Shown here piece by piece: positions 18,727-27,925 of a DNA stretch of 64,000 nucleotides. Each line of letters starts with the position of its first letter. The first letter of the stretch is position 1. Made by a program: the position numbers and the translations under genes. Source of the stretch: Sporichthya brevicatena (lineage in GTDB: Bacteria; Actinomycetota; Actinomycetes; Sporichthyales; Sporichthyaceae); assembly GCF_039525035.1 (NCBI RefSeq), contig NZ_BAAAHE010000044.1:172891-236890 (forward strand). Direction: 5' to 3'. The notes beneath the pieces were generated by a model that did no database searches, was not told where the DNA came from, and saw only the letters and a program-made list of their open reading frames with translations.

Positions 18727-19848
18727 TCAGCGCGTCGGTTTTCCGGTCGGTGCACCGACCCGCTGGATGACCGGGAGACGGAGCAGGACGACCCCGACGA
18801 CCACCAGCAACGCCACCGCCACCAGGGCCCACGCCTGGGCGCTGACCAGGGACAAGGCCACGACGCCGAAGGCGATCAGGGCCGACCAGAAGTACATGAT
18901 GAGCACCGCCCCGCGGTGCGAGTGACCGATCTCCAGCAGGCGGTGGTGCAGGTGCTGCTTGTCCGGCGCGAACGGCGACCGGCCGGACATGGTGCGCCGG
19001 ATGATCGCGAGCACGAGGTCGAGGAACGGCGCCGCGATCGCCGCGAACGGCAGGATCAGCGGCAGCAGGGCAGGTGAGACGTCCTCGGACTCGACCGCGC
19101 CGAAGTCGATCTGCCCGGCGAAGCTCACCGTGGAGGCGGCCAGCACGAGCCCGATGAGCATCGAGCCGGAGTCCCCCATGAAGATCTTCGCCGGGTAGAA
19201 GTTGTGCGGCAGGAAGCCCAGACAGATGCCGGCGAGCAGGGCGGAGAACAGCGACGGCGAGATCGCGCGGTCGAACTGCTGCTCGATCGAGAGCAGGTAC
19301 GTGTAGCTGAAGAAGGCCAGGGCCGCGGTCAGCGCGATCCCGGCCAGCAGCCCGTCCAGGCCGTCGACGAAGTTCACGGCATTGACCGTCGCGACCACGA
19401 TGAGCACCGAGAGCAGGAACCCCGAGCTCGCGTCCAGGACGATCGTCGTGCCCGGCACCGGCAGGTAGGTCATCTGGATCCCGAGGACCACCATGACGCC
19501 GGCGGCCAGCACCTGCCCGGCGAGCTTGGTGACCGCGTCCAGGCCCCACTTGTCGTCGACCACCCCGAGCGCGCAGATGATCGTCGCCCCGGCGAGCAGG
19601 GCCCACGGGTCGTGCGAGTTCGCGAACAGCTCGCGGGACAGGAACGGGAGCTCGGCCGCCACCACCAGGCCGGCCGCGAGGCCGACCAGCATCGCCAGCC
19701 CGCCCATGCGAGGGGTCGGGACGGCGTGCACGTCCCGGTCGCGGACCTCCGCCATGACCCCACCGGCCAGGGCGGCCCGACGGACGACCCCGGTGGTCAG
19801 GTACGTGGCGGCGGCGGCAACCAGCATGGTGAGCAGGTACTCGCGCAC
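18727..19848 (-). CDS. wecA: WecA/TagO-type undecaprenyl-phosphate sugar-1-phosphate transferase
   Basis: 373 residues, about ten membrane helices. Members transfer GlcNAc-1-phosphate from UDP-GlcNAc to the polyprenyl phosphate carrier, starting cell-wall glycopolymer (arabinogalactan, teichoic acid or capsule) synthesis. Family motifs: DRDVHAVPTPRMGGLAM, the Asp pair in GVVDDKWGLD, NAVNFVDGLDGL, FMGDSGSM and the cytosolic HLHHRLLEIGHS loop. GTG start at 19848. Its location just upstream of the atp operon is conserved in actinobacteria. Which polymer it initiates cannot be told from this window. Confidence 0.9.
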   Translation of the reverse strand: MREYLLTMLVAAAATYLTTGVVRRAALAGGVMAEVRDRDVHAVPTPRMGGLAMLVGLAAGLVVAAELPFLSRELFANSHDPWALLAGATIICALGVVDDKWGLDAVTKLAGQVLAAGVMVVLGIQMTYLPVPGTTIVLDASSGFLLSVLIVVATVNAVNFVDGLDGLLAGIALTAALAFFSYTYLLSIEQQFDRAISPSLFSALLAGICLGFLPHNFYPAKIFMGDSGSMLIGLVLAASTVSFAGQIDFGAVESEDVSPALLPLILPFAAIAAPFLDLVLAIIRRTMSGRSPFAPDKQHLHHRLLEIGHSHRGAVLIMYFWSALIAFGVVALSLVSAQAWALVAVALLVVVGVVLLRLPVIQRVGAPTGKPTR

Positions 19849-19910
19849 GGCCCTATCGAATCAGTCGCGGCCGCGCGGCGCCGACGACGACCCGCTCGGA
19901 CGGGCGCGGC

Positions 19911-20531
19911 CTAGACGGCGGACGAGCCACGACGCCCGGCCGTCGACGCCGGGGCCAGGTGCTCGACCAGCGCCGCCAGGCCCTCGGCGAGCATGTCGGC
20001 GCACAGCCGGAACACGTGCAGGGGCGCTCCGAACGGGTCCGGGATGTCGTCGGCCGGCCGGCCGGGGCCGGGGCGCGGGGTCCGCAGCATCGCGACGCGG
20101 TCGACCAGCACCCGCGCCCGCGCGGCCGGGTCGGCCTCGGGCAGCGTGGCCGGGTACACGCGGCGCGCGAAGCGCGCGAACTCCCGGATCGTGAACGTGC
20201 GCCCGCCGGCGTAGGGGTCGAGCAGGCGCACCTGCTCGCGGTGCTCGCGGGTCGCGCCGAGGATCAGGTCGGCCTCGAGGACCTGGTCGGGGTTCAGCTC
20301 GCGGGCGACGAAGCGGCCCGCCTCGATCCCCCGCTCGGCGAGGACGGCCGCGGCGTGCGGCTCCATCCCGGCGCCGCTGTGCCCCCAGGTGCCCGCGCTC
20401 TCGCAGCGGAACACGCGGGGGTCGGTGCCGATGGCTGCTCTCAGCTGGGCGCCGAGAATCTTCTCGGCGAGCGGGGAACGGCACACGTTCCCGGTCGAGA
20501 CGATCAGGACGCTGAAACGCGTCGCGCTCAC
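19911..20531 (-). CDS. low-molecular-weight phosphatase-like protein lacking the catalytic Cys
   Basis: 206 residues. The fold-defining P-loop reads VSTGNVCRSP with Arg18 kept, but the nucleophile position (the first Cys of CxGNxCRS) is Ser12. The general-acid region IPDPFGAP with Asp165 is present. A Cys-to-Ser change in protein tyrosine phosphatases normally abolishes turnover while keeping phosphate binding, so this may be a pseudophosphatase or use another chemistry. From memory, homologues at this locus in Streptomyces share the STGN form, so it is unlikely to be a sequencing error. GTG start overlaps the upstream sua5 stop (GTGA). Confidence 0.8.
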   Translation of the reverse strand: MSATRFSVLIVSTGNVCRSPLAEKILGAQLRAAIGTDPRVFRCESAGTWGHSGAGMEPHAAAVLAERGIEAGRFVARELNPDQVLEADLILGATREHREQVRLLDPYAGGRTFTIREFARFARRVYPATLPEADPAARARVLVDRVAMLRTPRPGPGRPADDIPDPFGAPLHVFRLCADMLAEGLAALVEHLAPASTAGRRGSSAV

Positions 20532-21187
20532 GCGCCCGAGCCTGTGGCCAGCTCCACGTCGGCGACCACCGACCGGATGTCGTCGACGCTGATGTGACCC
20601 GCGCGCAGGATCCGCGGGCGGCTCCCGGTCACGTCCACGATCGTGGACGGGATGTTGTCGTCGGTGGGCCCGCCGTCGAGGTAGACCTCCACCGAGTCGC
20701 CGAGCTGCTCGCGCGCCTGCGCGACCGTCGTCGCCGGCGGGTAGCCGGTGCGGTTCGCGCTGCTGACGGCCATCGGGCCGGTGGCCTTGAGCAGGTCGAG
20801 CGCGACCGGGTGCAGCGGCATCCGGATCGCGACGGTCTGCGCGGAGTCGCCGAGGTCCCAGGCCAGCGAGGGCTGCTGGTGGCACACGATCGTGAGACCG
20901 CCGGGCCAGAACGCGTCGGCGAGCTCGCGGGCGGCGTCCGACAGGCGCGCGGCGATCCCGTCCAGCGTGCGCATCGTGCCGATCAGCACCGGGACGGGCA
21001 TGTCCCGCCCCCGACCCTTCGCGGCGAGCAGCGCCTCGACGGCCGACGGGGTGAACGCGTCCGCACCGAGTCCGTAGACCGTGTCGGTGGGCAGGACGAC
21101 GAGCTGACCGGCCCCGACGGCGGCACCGGCAGCGGCGAGACCCGCCGCCCGTGCATCGGGATCGGCGCAGTCGTAGGACTGCGGCAA
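20528..21187 (-). CDS. tsaC: L-threonylcarbamoyladenylate synthase (Sua5/TsaC type)
   Basis: Makes threonylcarbamoyl-AMP from Thr, bicarbonate and ATP for the t6A37 modification of ANN-decoding tRNAs. 219 residues with LPTDTVYGLGADAF, the KGRGRDMPVPVLI segment, SSANRTGYPPAT and the C-terminal STIVDV strand typical of the YrdC domain. Length fits the short form. Starts with TTG at 21187; no ATG or GTG is available that keeps the N-terminus. Lies in the prfA-prmC-tsaC cluster common in bacteria. Confidence 0.93.
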   Translation of the reverse strand: MPQSYDCADPDARAAGLAAAGAAVGAGQLVVLPTDTVYGLGADAFTPSAVEALLAAKGRGRDMPVPVLIGTMRTLDGIAARLSDAARELADAFWPGGLTIVCHQQPSLAWDLGDSAQTVAIRMPLHPVALDLLKATGPMAVSSANRTGYPPATTVAQAREQLGDSVEVYLDGGPTDDNIPSTIVDVTGSRPRILRAGHISVDDIRSVVADVELATGSGA

Positions 21188-21204
21188 GGGTCTTACCTCT
21201 CGCT

Positions 21205-21246
21205 GGTGGTTCGGGGACGGTGGTTCAGGGACGGTGGTTCAGGGAC
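21205..21246. repeat. three tandem 14-base units
   Basis: Three head-to-tail copies of GGTGGTTC[A/G]GGGAC at 21205-21218, 21219-21232 and 21233-21246 lie in the 170-base gap between prmC and tsaC. The first unit differs at one base. No protein is encoded there on either strand that I can support. Confidence 0.85.
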
Positions 21247-21357
21247 GGGCCGGGCGCTGCGCGCAACGCACACGACGAACGACGCAGGGGGCCACGCTAG
21301 ATCCCCTGACGGTGGCCTGCCAATGCGGGTGCACCGAATTCGTGACAGAAGACCGAA

Positions 21358-22227
21358 TCAGGCACGAATCGCGGTGACGAACCGGTCCCGTTCGGTGAGG
21401 TCCTGCTGACTGCGCACCTGCGTCCACCGCCCGGTCCGGGCGAAAACCTCGACCACGGCGGGCCCCTGGACGTCCGCGTGCTCCACCGCCACGCGACCAC
21501 CCGTGCGGAGCAGTCGACCGGCGGTGCGCTCGACCGCGCGCACGACGTCGAGTCCGTCGTCCCCGCCCCAGAGGGCGGCGGCGGGATCGTGGTCACGCGC
21601 CTCGACGGCCACGGATTCCCAAGCGTCCAAAGGAATGTACGGCGGATTCGAGACCACAAGATCCACTTCGCCGTCGAGTTCGGGCAGCGCGTCGGCGGCG
21701 TCGCCGGCGTGCAGCGTCACCCCGCTGCCGTCGAGGTTGCGCCGCGCCCAGGCGAGCGCGCCGGGGTCGAGCTCGACGGCGTGGACGACCAGGCCGGGGA
21801 CCTCCGTCGCCAACGCGAGCGCGATGGCGCCCGACCCGGTGCACAGGTCGACGGCGACCGAACCGGCCGGTAATGATCTTGCAACGTCAACCATCTGACC
21901 CACCATCACTTCAGTCTCGGGCCGCGGGACGAAGACCCCGGGACCGACCGCGAGACTGACGTGACGGAAATGGGCGACGCCGGTGAGGTGCTGCAGCGGG
22001 GTGCGCGCAGCCCGCGCCTCGATCAACGGCGCGTAGGCACCGGCGTCGATCTCGTCGAACCGGACAAGGTCGCGGCGCTCGACGCCGAGCACGTGCGCGG
22101 CCAGTTCCTCCGCGTCCGTCCGCGGCGACGCGACCCCCGCGGCCCGCAGCTGCTCGGTCGCGGCCGCGAGCGCCGCGCGGAGCGGCTGCCGCGTCACCGG
22201 CTCGGACGTCACCGGCTCAGTCGTCAC
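21358..22227 (-). CDS. prmC: release factor glutamine N5-methyltransferase
   Basis: Methylates the Gln of the GGQ motif of RF1 and RF2 with SAM. 289 residues: N-terminal helical domain (1-85), SAM-binding motif [15 protein letters not shown] (about 126-140) and the substrate Gln-binding NPPY at 194-197. Overlaps the end of prfA by 11 bases, so enzyme and substrate are co-expressed. The GTG start at 22227 lies in a short stretch of GTCACCGG repeats; later GTG codons are possible starts. Confidence 0.95.
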   Translation of the reverse strand: MTTEPVTSEPVTRQPLRAALAAATEQLRAAGVASPRTDAEELAAHVLGVERRDLVRFDEIDAGAYAPLIEARAARTPLQHLTGVAHFRHVSLAVGPGVFVPRPETEVMVGQMVDVARSLPAGSVAVDLCTGSGAIALALATEVPGLVVHAVELDPGALAWARRNLDGSGVTLHAGDAADALPELDGEVDLVVSNPPYIPLDAWESVAVEARDHDPAAALWGGDDGLDVVRAVERTAGRLLRTGGRVAVEHADVQGPAVVEVFARTGRWTQVRSQQDLTERDRFVTAIRA

Positions 22228-23281
22228 CGGCGAGGGCAGCGGCCTGGTCGCCCGCGATGACCGCGTCGATGACCGCGTCGAGGTCGCCGTCGAGGACCTG
22301 GTCGAGGTTGTAGGCCTTGAAGTTCACCCGGTGGTCGGAGATGCGGTTCTCCGGGAAGTTGTACGTGCGGATCCGCTCCGAGCGGTCGACCGTGCGGATC
22401 TGGCTCTTGCGCAGGTCCCCGGCCTCCTTGTCCGCCTCCTCCTGCGCGGCGGCCAGCAGCCGGGCCCGCAGGATGCGCATCGCCTGCTCCTTGTTCTGGA
22501 GCTGGCTCTTCTCGTTCTGGCAGGAGACGACGATCCCCGTCGGGATGTGTGTGAGGCGCACGGCCGAGTCGGTGGTGTTGACGCTCTGCCCGCCCGGGCC
22601 GGAGGAGCGGAAGACGTCGACGCGCAGGTCGTTCAGGTTCAGCTCGACGTCGACCTCCTCGGCCTCCGGGAGCACGAGCACGCCGGCGGCGGAGGTGTGG
22701 ATGCGGCCCTGGGACTCGGTCACGGGCACGCGCTGCACGCGGTGCACGCCGCCCTCGAACTTGAGGCGGTCCCAGACGCCCTCGGCGTCGGTCCCCCGCG
22801 TCTTGATCGCCACCGAGACGTCCTTGTAGCCGCCGAGGTCGGACTCGGTGGCGTCGAGGACCTCGGCCTTCCAACCGCGGCGTTCGGCGTACCGCAGGTA
22901 CATGCGCAGCAGGTCGCCGGCGAACAGCGCGGACTCCTGGCCACCCTCGCCGGCCTTGACCTCGAGGATGACGTCCTTGCCGTCGTTGGGGTCGCGGGGC
23001 AGCAGCAGCTGCCGCAGCTTTTCCCCCAGCTCCTCACGCCGCGCGGTCAGTTCCGGGATCTCGGCCTTGAAGGACTCGTCCTCGGCCGCGAGCTCCGTCG
23101 CCGCCGCGAGGTCGTCCCCGATCTGCTCCCACGCGCGGTGCGTCGCGACGATCGGGCCCAGCTCGGCGTACCGCCGGCCGAGCTTGCGCGCCGCGCCCGC
23201 GTCGGCGTGCACCGCCGGGTCGGCCAGCTTCTTCTCGAGCTCGGCGTACTCGTCGATCAGCTCCTGCACGGTCTCGAACAC
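22217..23281 (-). CDS. prfA: peptide chain release factor 1
   Basis: Terminates translation at UAA and UAG. 354 residues. The codon-recognition tripeptide PVT is at 186-188 and the catalytic GGQ at 230-232 within [14 protein letters not shown]. The GTG start at 23281 gives the family N-terminus [19 protein letters not shown] and has AGGAGG 8 bases upstream; an extension to 23317 has no support. Confidence 0.96.
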   Translation of the reverse strand: MFETVQELIDEYAELEKKLADPAVHADAGAARKLGRRYAELGPIVATHRAWEQIGDDLAAATELAAEDESFKAEIPELTARREELGEKLRQLLLPRDPNDGKDVILEVKAGEGGQESALFAGDLLRMYLRYAERRGWKAEVLDATESDLGGYKDVSVAIKTRGTDAEGVWDRLKFEGGVHRVQRVPVTESQGRIHTSAAGVLVLPEAEEVDVELNLNDLRVDVFRSSGPGGQSVNTTDSAVRLTHIPTGIVVSCQNEKSQLQNKEQAMRILRARLLAAAQEEADKEAGDLRKSQIRTVDRSERIRTYNFPENRISDHRVNFKAYNLDQVLDGDLDAVIDAVIAGDQAAALAGDD

Positions 23282-23319
23282 TGCTGGCCTCCTTCCGAAC
23301 GTCGGTCCCGAACACAAGA

Positions 23320-23357
23320 ACGCCGGCGAGGCGACCTCGTGGGTCGCCCGCCGGCGT
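23320..23357 (-). terminator. strong hairpin terminator after rpmE
   Basis: A long GC stem (23320-23328 with 23349-23357, continued by 23330-23336 with 23342-23348, one bulged base and a 5-base loop) is followed on the minus strand by TCTTGT. It lies 8 bases after rpmE and 38 bases before prfA, so it may end or attenuate the rho-rpmE transcript before prfA. Confidence 0.75.
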
Positions 23358-23365
23358 CAGGAGAG

Positions 23366-23575
23366 CTACTTCTTCTTGCCGAAGCGCTTCTCGAACCGGG
23401 CCACGCGGCCACCGGTGTCGAGGATCTTCTGCTTGCCCGTGTAGAAGGGGTGGCACTGCGAGCACACGTCGGCGTGGATGACGCCGTTCTTCGCGGTGCT
23501 GCGGGTGACGAACGTGGCGCCGCAGGTACAGGTGACCTCGGTCTTGCCGTACTGCGGGTGGATGTCGGGCTTCAC
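23366..23575 (-). CDS. rpmE: 50S ribosomal protein L31, zinc-binding (C+) form
   Basis: 69 residues, with four Cys (Cys16, Cys18, Cys38, Cys41: TCTCGATF and [12 protein letters not shown]) forming the zinc ribbon. Zinc-type L31 acts as a zinc reserve and is swapped for a Cys-less paralogue under zinc starvation in many actinobacteria; the paralogue is not in this window. Lies between rho and prfA, the usual order. Confidence 0.97.
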   Translation of the reverse strand: MKPDIHPQYGKTEVTCTCGATFVTRSTAKNGVIHADVCSQCHPFYTGKQKILDTGGRVARFEKRFGKKK

Positions 23576-23713
23576 GACGCGCTCCTGATTCTCGTGGCTC
23601 CGGGTCGCCTCCGCTGGTCACGGGGGCGTGAACCGGAACCGGGTCAGTGTGCCAGGTCCTGGCGCACCCACCCAAACGCAGGTGCGCCTCCGGACATTCC
23701 GGGGGTGCGGGGA

Positions 23714-25726
23714 CTACTCGTCCCCGCCCTCCTCGCCCGGGGTCGTCTTCTGGACCTGCATGAGGAACTCGATGTTCGACTTGGTCTTCCGCAAGCGCTC
23801 GAGCAGCAGCTCGATGGCCTGCTGGTCGTCCAGGGCGGCGAGCACGCGGCGGAGCTTCCAGACGATCTGGAGCTCGTCCTTGCTCATCAGGATCTCTTCC
23901 TTGCGGGTGCCGGACGCGTCCACGTCCACCGCCGGGAAGATCCGCTTGTCGGCGAGCTTCCGGTCGAGCTTGAGCTCCATGTTCCCGGTGCCCTTGAACT
24001 CCTCGAAGATCACCTCGTCCATGCGGGACCCGGTCTCGACCAGGGCCGTGGCGAGGATCGTCAGGGAGCCACCGTTCTCGATGTTGCGCGCGGCGCCGAA
24101 GAACTTCTTCGGCGGGTAGAGCGCGGTCGAGTCGACACCGCCGGACAGGATCCGCCCGGAGGCCGGCGCGGCCAGGTTGTACGCCCGGCCCAGGCGGGTG
24201 ATCGAGTCGAGCAGCACGACGACGTCGTGACCGAGCTCGACCAGACGCTTGGCGCGCTCGATCGAGAGCTCCGCGACCGTCGTGTGGTCCTCGGCGGGGC
24301 GGTCGAAGGTGGAGGCGATGACCTCACCCTTCACCGACCGCTGCATGTCGGTGACCTCCTCGGGCCGCTCGTCGACGAGGACGACCATGAGGTGGCACTC
24401 CGGGTTGTTGCGGGTGATCGCGTTGGCGATCGCCTGCAGCACCATCGTCTTGCCGGCCTTGGGCGGGGAGACGATGAGACCGCGCTGGCCCTTGCCGATC
24501 GGCGCGACGAGGTCGATGACGCGGGTGGTCATCGAGTTGACGTCGTGCTCCAGACGCAGGCGCTCCTGCGGGTACAGCGGCGTGAGCTTGCCGAACTCGA
24601 CGCGCTCGCGCGCGGCGTCCGGCTCCATGCCGTTGACGGTGTCGAGGCGGACGAGCGCGTTGAACTTCTCGCGCCGCTCCCCGTCGCGGGGCTGCCGCAC
24701 CGCACCGGTGACGGCGTCACCCTTGCGCAGGCCGTACTTGCGGACCTGGGCGAGCGAGACGTAGACGTCGTTCGGGCCGGGCAGGTAGCCGCTGGTCCGC
24801 ACGAACGCGTAGTTGTCGAGGATGTCGAGGATCCCGGCGACGGGGATGAGGACGTCGTCCTCGCTGATCTCGATGTCGCCCGGCTCGTAGCCACCCGGGC
24901 CCCGGGTCCGGCCGCCGCGCTGACGGTCCCGGTACCGGCCGCGGCGCCGACGGCGACCGCCGCCCTCACCGTCGTCCTCGTCGTCGTCGCGCGGACCGTT
25001 GTCCCGGTCGCGCTGGTCGCGCGGACCGCGGTCGTCCCGCATGCGGTCGTCACGGGGGCCGCGGTCGTCCCGCGGGCCGCGGTCGTCGCGGGCGCCCCGG
25101 TCCTCGCGGGCGCCCCGGTCCTCGCGCTGACCCCGGTCCTCCCGGGGAGCACGGTCCTCGCGGGGGCCGCGGTTGTTCGGGCCCGAGCCGTCGGGGCGGT
25201 CGCTGCGGTTGCGCTGGCGGTCGCGCTGGCGCTCCCGGCGCTCACTGCGCTCGGTGGTGTCGGCGCCGGAGTCGGTGTCGGCGGCCGCCGCGTCACCGGA
25301 ACGTTCACCCGAACGGGTGTCGACGGCGTCGTCGGCGGGCGCGGTCGCGGGGCGCTGGGCCCGGCGCGAGGTCCGCGCGGGGGCCTCGGTGGTGTCCTCG
25401 GACTTGCTCTCCGGCTTGCTCTCCGGCTTGCTCTCCGGCTTGCTCTCCGGCTTGTTCTCGGACTTGCTCTCGGACTTGCTCTCGGACTTGCTGGGCGCGT
25501 CCGCGGGGGCCGTGGCCCCACCACCGGCGCGGCCCGCGGTGATCGCCTCGATGAGCTGGCTCTTGCGCATCCGGGCGGTGCCGGTGATGCCCATGCCCGC
25601 GGCCATGGCCTGCAGCTCCGAGAGCACCATGCCGTTCAGGCCCTCGCCACGGCGCCGGCGGGTCGTTCCGCCGCCGTCCCCCGACGACTCCGCCGTCGAG
25701 GAAGCGAGTTCTGTGGTTTCTGTCAC
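23714..25726 (-). CDS. rho: transcription termination factor Rho with long disordered N-terminal insertion
   Basis: 670 residues versus 419 in E. coli. Rho_N helical domain at about 33-66; residues 67-280 are an inserted low-complexity region, first Lys/Ser/Glu repeats ([12 protein letters not shown], then KPESKPES units, 79-110), then Arg/Asp-rich units of REDRG and RDDRG type (189-250); cold-shock RNA-binding domain from about 282; ATPase with P-loop SPPKAGKT at 420-427. Such inserts in actinobacterial Rho bind RNA and broaden termination on structured GC-rich transcripts. GTG start with AAGGA 9 bases upstream. The 188-base leader shows no clear riboswitch. Confidence 0.96.
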   Translation of the reverse strand: MTETTELASSTAESSGDGGGTTRRRRGEGLNGMVLSELQAMAAGMGITGTARMRKSQLIEAITAGRAGGGATAPADAPSKSESKSESKSENKPESKPESKPESKPESKSEDTTEAPARTSRRAQRPATAPADDAVDTRSGERSGDAAAADTDSGADTTERSERRERQRDRQRNRSDRPDGSGPNNRGPREDRAPREDRGQREDRGAREDRGARDDRGPRDDRGPRDDRMRDDRGPRDQRDRDNGPRDDDEDDGEGGGRRRRRGRYRDRQRGGRTRGPGGYEPGDIEISEDDVLIPVAGILDILDNYAFVRTSGYLPGPNDVYVSLAQVRKYGLRKGDAVTGAVRQPRDGERREKFNALVRLDTVNGMEPDAARERVEFGKLTPLYPQERLRLEHDVNSMTTRVIDLVAPIGKGQRGLIVSPPKAGKTMVLQAIANAITRNNPECHLMVVLVDERPEEVTDMQRSVKGEVIASTFDRPAEDHTTVAELSIERAKRLVELGHDVVVLLDSITRLGRAYNLAAPASGRILSGGVDSTALYPPKKFFGAARNIENGGSLTILATALVETGSRMDEVIFEEFKGTGNMELKLDRKLADKRIFPAVDVDASGTRKEEILMSKDELQIVWKLRRVLAALDDQQAIELLLERLRKTKSNIEFLMQVQKTTPGEEGGDE

Positions 25727-25914
25727 TGGGTCGTGTCCTTCCGGACCTCACGTCGCACGGGACGTGGCAGGTCGGTAACTGACGGAACGCACCACGGCGC
25801 CGGGAAATCCGATGTCAGGCAGGAACTCGGCGGACCAGCGCACGCTTCGGGAGGATCTTCACCCGGAGATTCGACCGGCAAGCGCCACAGATTCCGGCGC
25901 GCCTAGGTGCGGCC

Positions 25915-26838
25915 TCACGATAACACGGTGGCTCCGAGCGGGTCGACGGACAGGCGGTGGACACGCCAGCCCTCCCCCGCCAGTCCGGCCACCTTCTCCA
26001 CGGTGTCGCGCGTCGCCAGTGCGAGCACACTCGGCCCGGCCCCGGACACCGTCGCGGGCACTCCGTCCGCGCGCAGACGCTGAATCAGATCGAGGCTCGC
26101 CGGCATGGCGGGCCCGCGGTAGTCCTGGTGCAGTCGGTCCTCGGTGGCTACCAGGAGAAGCTCAGGATTGCGGGTGAGCGCCTCGACGAGCAGCGCCGCG
26201 CGGCCGGCGTTCGCCGCGGCGTCGGCGTGCGGGACGGTGCGCGGCAGCAGACCGCGGGCCTTGCGCGTCGACAGCTCCGTCGACGGCACGAACACCACCG
26301 GCGAGACCTCGGGCGACGCCTCGAGCCGGATCAGGTGCGGCCCGTCCGCCTCGGTCCACGCGAGCGTGAACCCGCCCGCGATCGCGGCCGCGACGTTGTC
26401 GGGGTGACCCTCGAGTTCGGTGGCCAGGCGGAGCAGCGCCACGTCGTCCATGCGCTGCTCACCGTCGACGCAGAGCGCGCGGGCCGCGACGATGCCGGCG
26501 ACGATCGCCGCGGAGCTCGAACCCATGCCCCGGCCGTGCGGGATCGCGTTGCGGCACGCGACGCGCAGCCCCGGCGGCGGACCGCCGAGCTTGGCGAAGC
26601 ACTCGTTCATGGCGCGGACGACCAGGTGCCGGCCGTCGCGATTGACGGTGTGCGCCCCCTCGCCCTCGACGGAGAGGGCGAGGCCGTCGGCCTGGACCTG
26701 CGCCTCCACGACGTCGTGCAACGTCAGCGCCAGGCCGAAGCAGTCGAACCCCGGGCCCAGGTTCGCGCTGCTGGCCGGGACGCGGACCCGGACGGCCTCG
26801 GAGCGGTAGGTCGGCGGCGACGAGAGTTGCTGCGACAA
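25915..26838 (-). CDS. thrB: homoserine kinase
   Basis: Phosphorylates homoserine with ATP in threonine synthesis. 307 residues of the GHMP kinase family: N-terminal VRVPASSANLGPGFDCFGLA and the phosphate loop PHGRGMGSSSAAIVAG, plus C-terminal VSGAGPSVLAL. The TTG start at 26838 follows the thrC stop by a single base; no upstream ATG or GTG exists in frame before thrC. Third gene of the hom-thrC-thrB operon. Confidence 0.95.
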   Translation of the reverse strand: MSQQLSSPPTYRSEAVRVRVPASSANLGPGFDCFGLALTLHDVVEAQVQADGLALSVEGEGAHTVNRDGRHLVVRAMNECFAKLGGPPPGLRVACRNAIPHGRGMGSSSAAIVAGIVAARALCVDGEQRMDDVALLRLATELEGHPDNVAAAIAGGFTLAWTEADGPHLIRLEASPEVSPVVFVPSTELSTRKARGLLPRTVPHADAAANAGRAALLVEALTRNPELLLVATEDRLHQDYRGPAMPASLDLIQRLRADGVPATVSGAGPSVLALATRDTVEKVAGLAGEGWRVHRLSVDPLGATVLS

Positions 26839-26839
26839 G

Positions 26840-27925
26840 TCAGGCCAGACCGAGCTTCTCGGCCGCCGCGGCGGCGTCGATCGGCACGGTGACGGGCGCG
26901 GGTGCCCCCGCGATCGCCCACTCCGGGTCCTTCAACCCGTTGCCGGTGACGGTGCAGACGACCTGCTGACCGGCCGGGAGCCAGTCGTTCTCACGCGCCA
27001 TGAGCAGGCCGGCGACGCTGGCCGCGGAGGCCGGCTCGACGAAGACACCCTCGCGGGAGGCGAGCAGTCGATAGGCGGCAAGGATCTGACGGTCCGTCAC
27101 TGCCTCGATGCGGCCGCCGGATTCGTCACGCGCAGCCAGGGCGGAGTCCCAGGAGGCGGGGTTGCCGATGCGGATCGCGGTCGCGATCGTCTGCGGCTGC
27201 TTCACGACCTCGCCGGTGACCAGCGGCGCCGCGCCGGCGGCCTGGAAGCCGAGCATCCGCGGGCGACGGGTGGCCGGGCCGTCGGCCTCGTACTCGGTGT
27301 AGCCCTTCCAGTACGCGGTGATGTTGCCGGCGTTGCCGACCGGCAGCACGTGCACGTCGGGGGCGTCGCCGAGCGCGTCGACGATCTCGAACGCGGCGCT
27401 CTTCTGGCCCTCGAGCCGGAACGGGTTCACCGAGTTCACCAGCGCGACCGGGTAGTGCTCGGAGAGGTCGCGGGCCAGCGTGAGGCAGTCGTCGAAGTTG
27501 CCGTCGACCTGCAGGATCCGCGAGCCGTGGACGAGGGCCTGGCTCATCTTGCCGAGCGCGATCTTGCCCTGCGGGACGAGGACGGCGCAGACCATGCCGG
27601 CGCGCACCGCGTACGCGGCGGCGCTCGCGCTGGTGTTGCCGGTCGAGGCGCAGATGACCGCCTTCGCGCCCTCCTCCGCGGCCTTGGAGATCGCCATCGT
27701 CATGCCGCGGTCCTTGAAGGACCCGGTCGGGTTGGCGCCCTCGACCTTGAGGTGGACCTCGCAGCCGGTCATCTCCGAGAGCACCGGCGCGGGCACGAGC
27801 GGCGTGCCGCCCTCCCGCAGCGTGACGATCGGCGTCGCGTCGGTGACCGGCATCCGGTCGCGGTACTCGGTGATGACCCCACGCCACTGGTGGGTCATGG
27901 CCCCGCGGATCGAATCAGTGCTCAC
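26840..27925 (-). CDS. thrC: threonine synthase
   Basis: PLP enzyme converting O-phosphohomoserine to threonine. 361 residues, the short actinobacterial type. The PLP Schiff-base Lys is Lys71 in [11 protein letters not shown]; the phosphate-binding loop [15 protein letters not shown] is clear. GTG start overlaps the hom stop by 4 bases (GTGA). Confidence 0.95.
   Translation of the reverse strand: MSTDSIRGAMTHQWRGVITEYRDRMPVTDATPIVTLREGGTPLVPAPVLSEMTGCEVHLKVEGANPTGSFKDRGMTMAISKAAEEGAKAVICASTGNTSASAAAYAVRAGMVCAVLVPQGKIALGKMSQALVHGSRILQVDGNFDDCLTLARDLSEHYPVALVNSVNPFRLEGQKSAAFEIVDALGDAPDVHVLPVGNAGNITAYWKGYTEYEADGPATRRPRMLGFQAAGAAPLVTGEVVKQPQTIATAIRIGNPASWDSALAARDESGGRIEAVTDRQILAAYRLLASREGVFVEPASAASVAGLLMARENDWLPAGQQVVCTVTGNGLKDPEWAIAGAPAPVTVPIDAAAAAEKLGLA

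Noticed and set aside
25815-25860. Possible short leader peptide before rho (GTG, 15 codons, basic) within a frame that also contains a CxxC
   Set aside because: No convincing ribosome-binding site and no known rho leader of this kind; too short to judge.
22331-25906. Open frame of about 1190 codons on the plus strand antisense to prfA, rpmE and rho
   Set aside because: Spans several certain minus-strand genes and their gaps with low-complexity Val/Arg/Gly output; a shadow frame.
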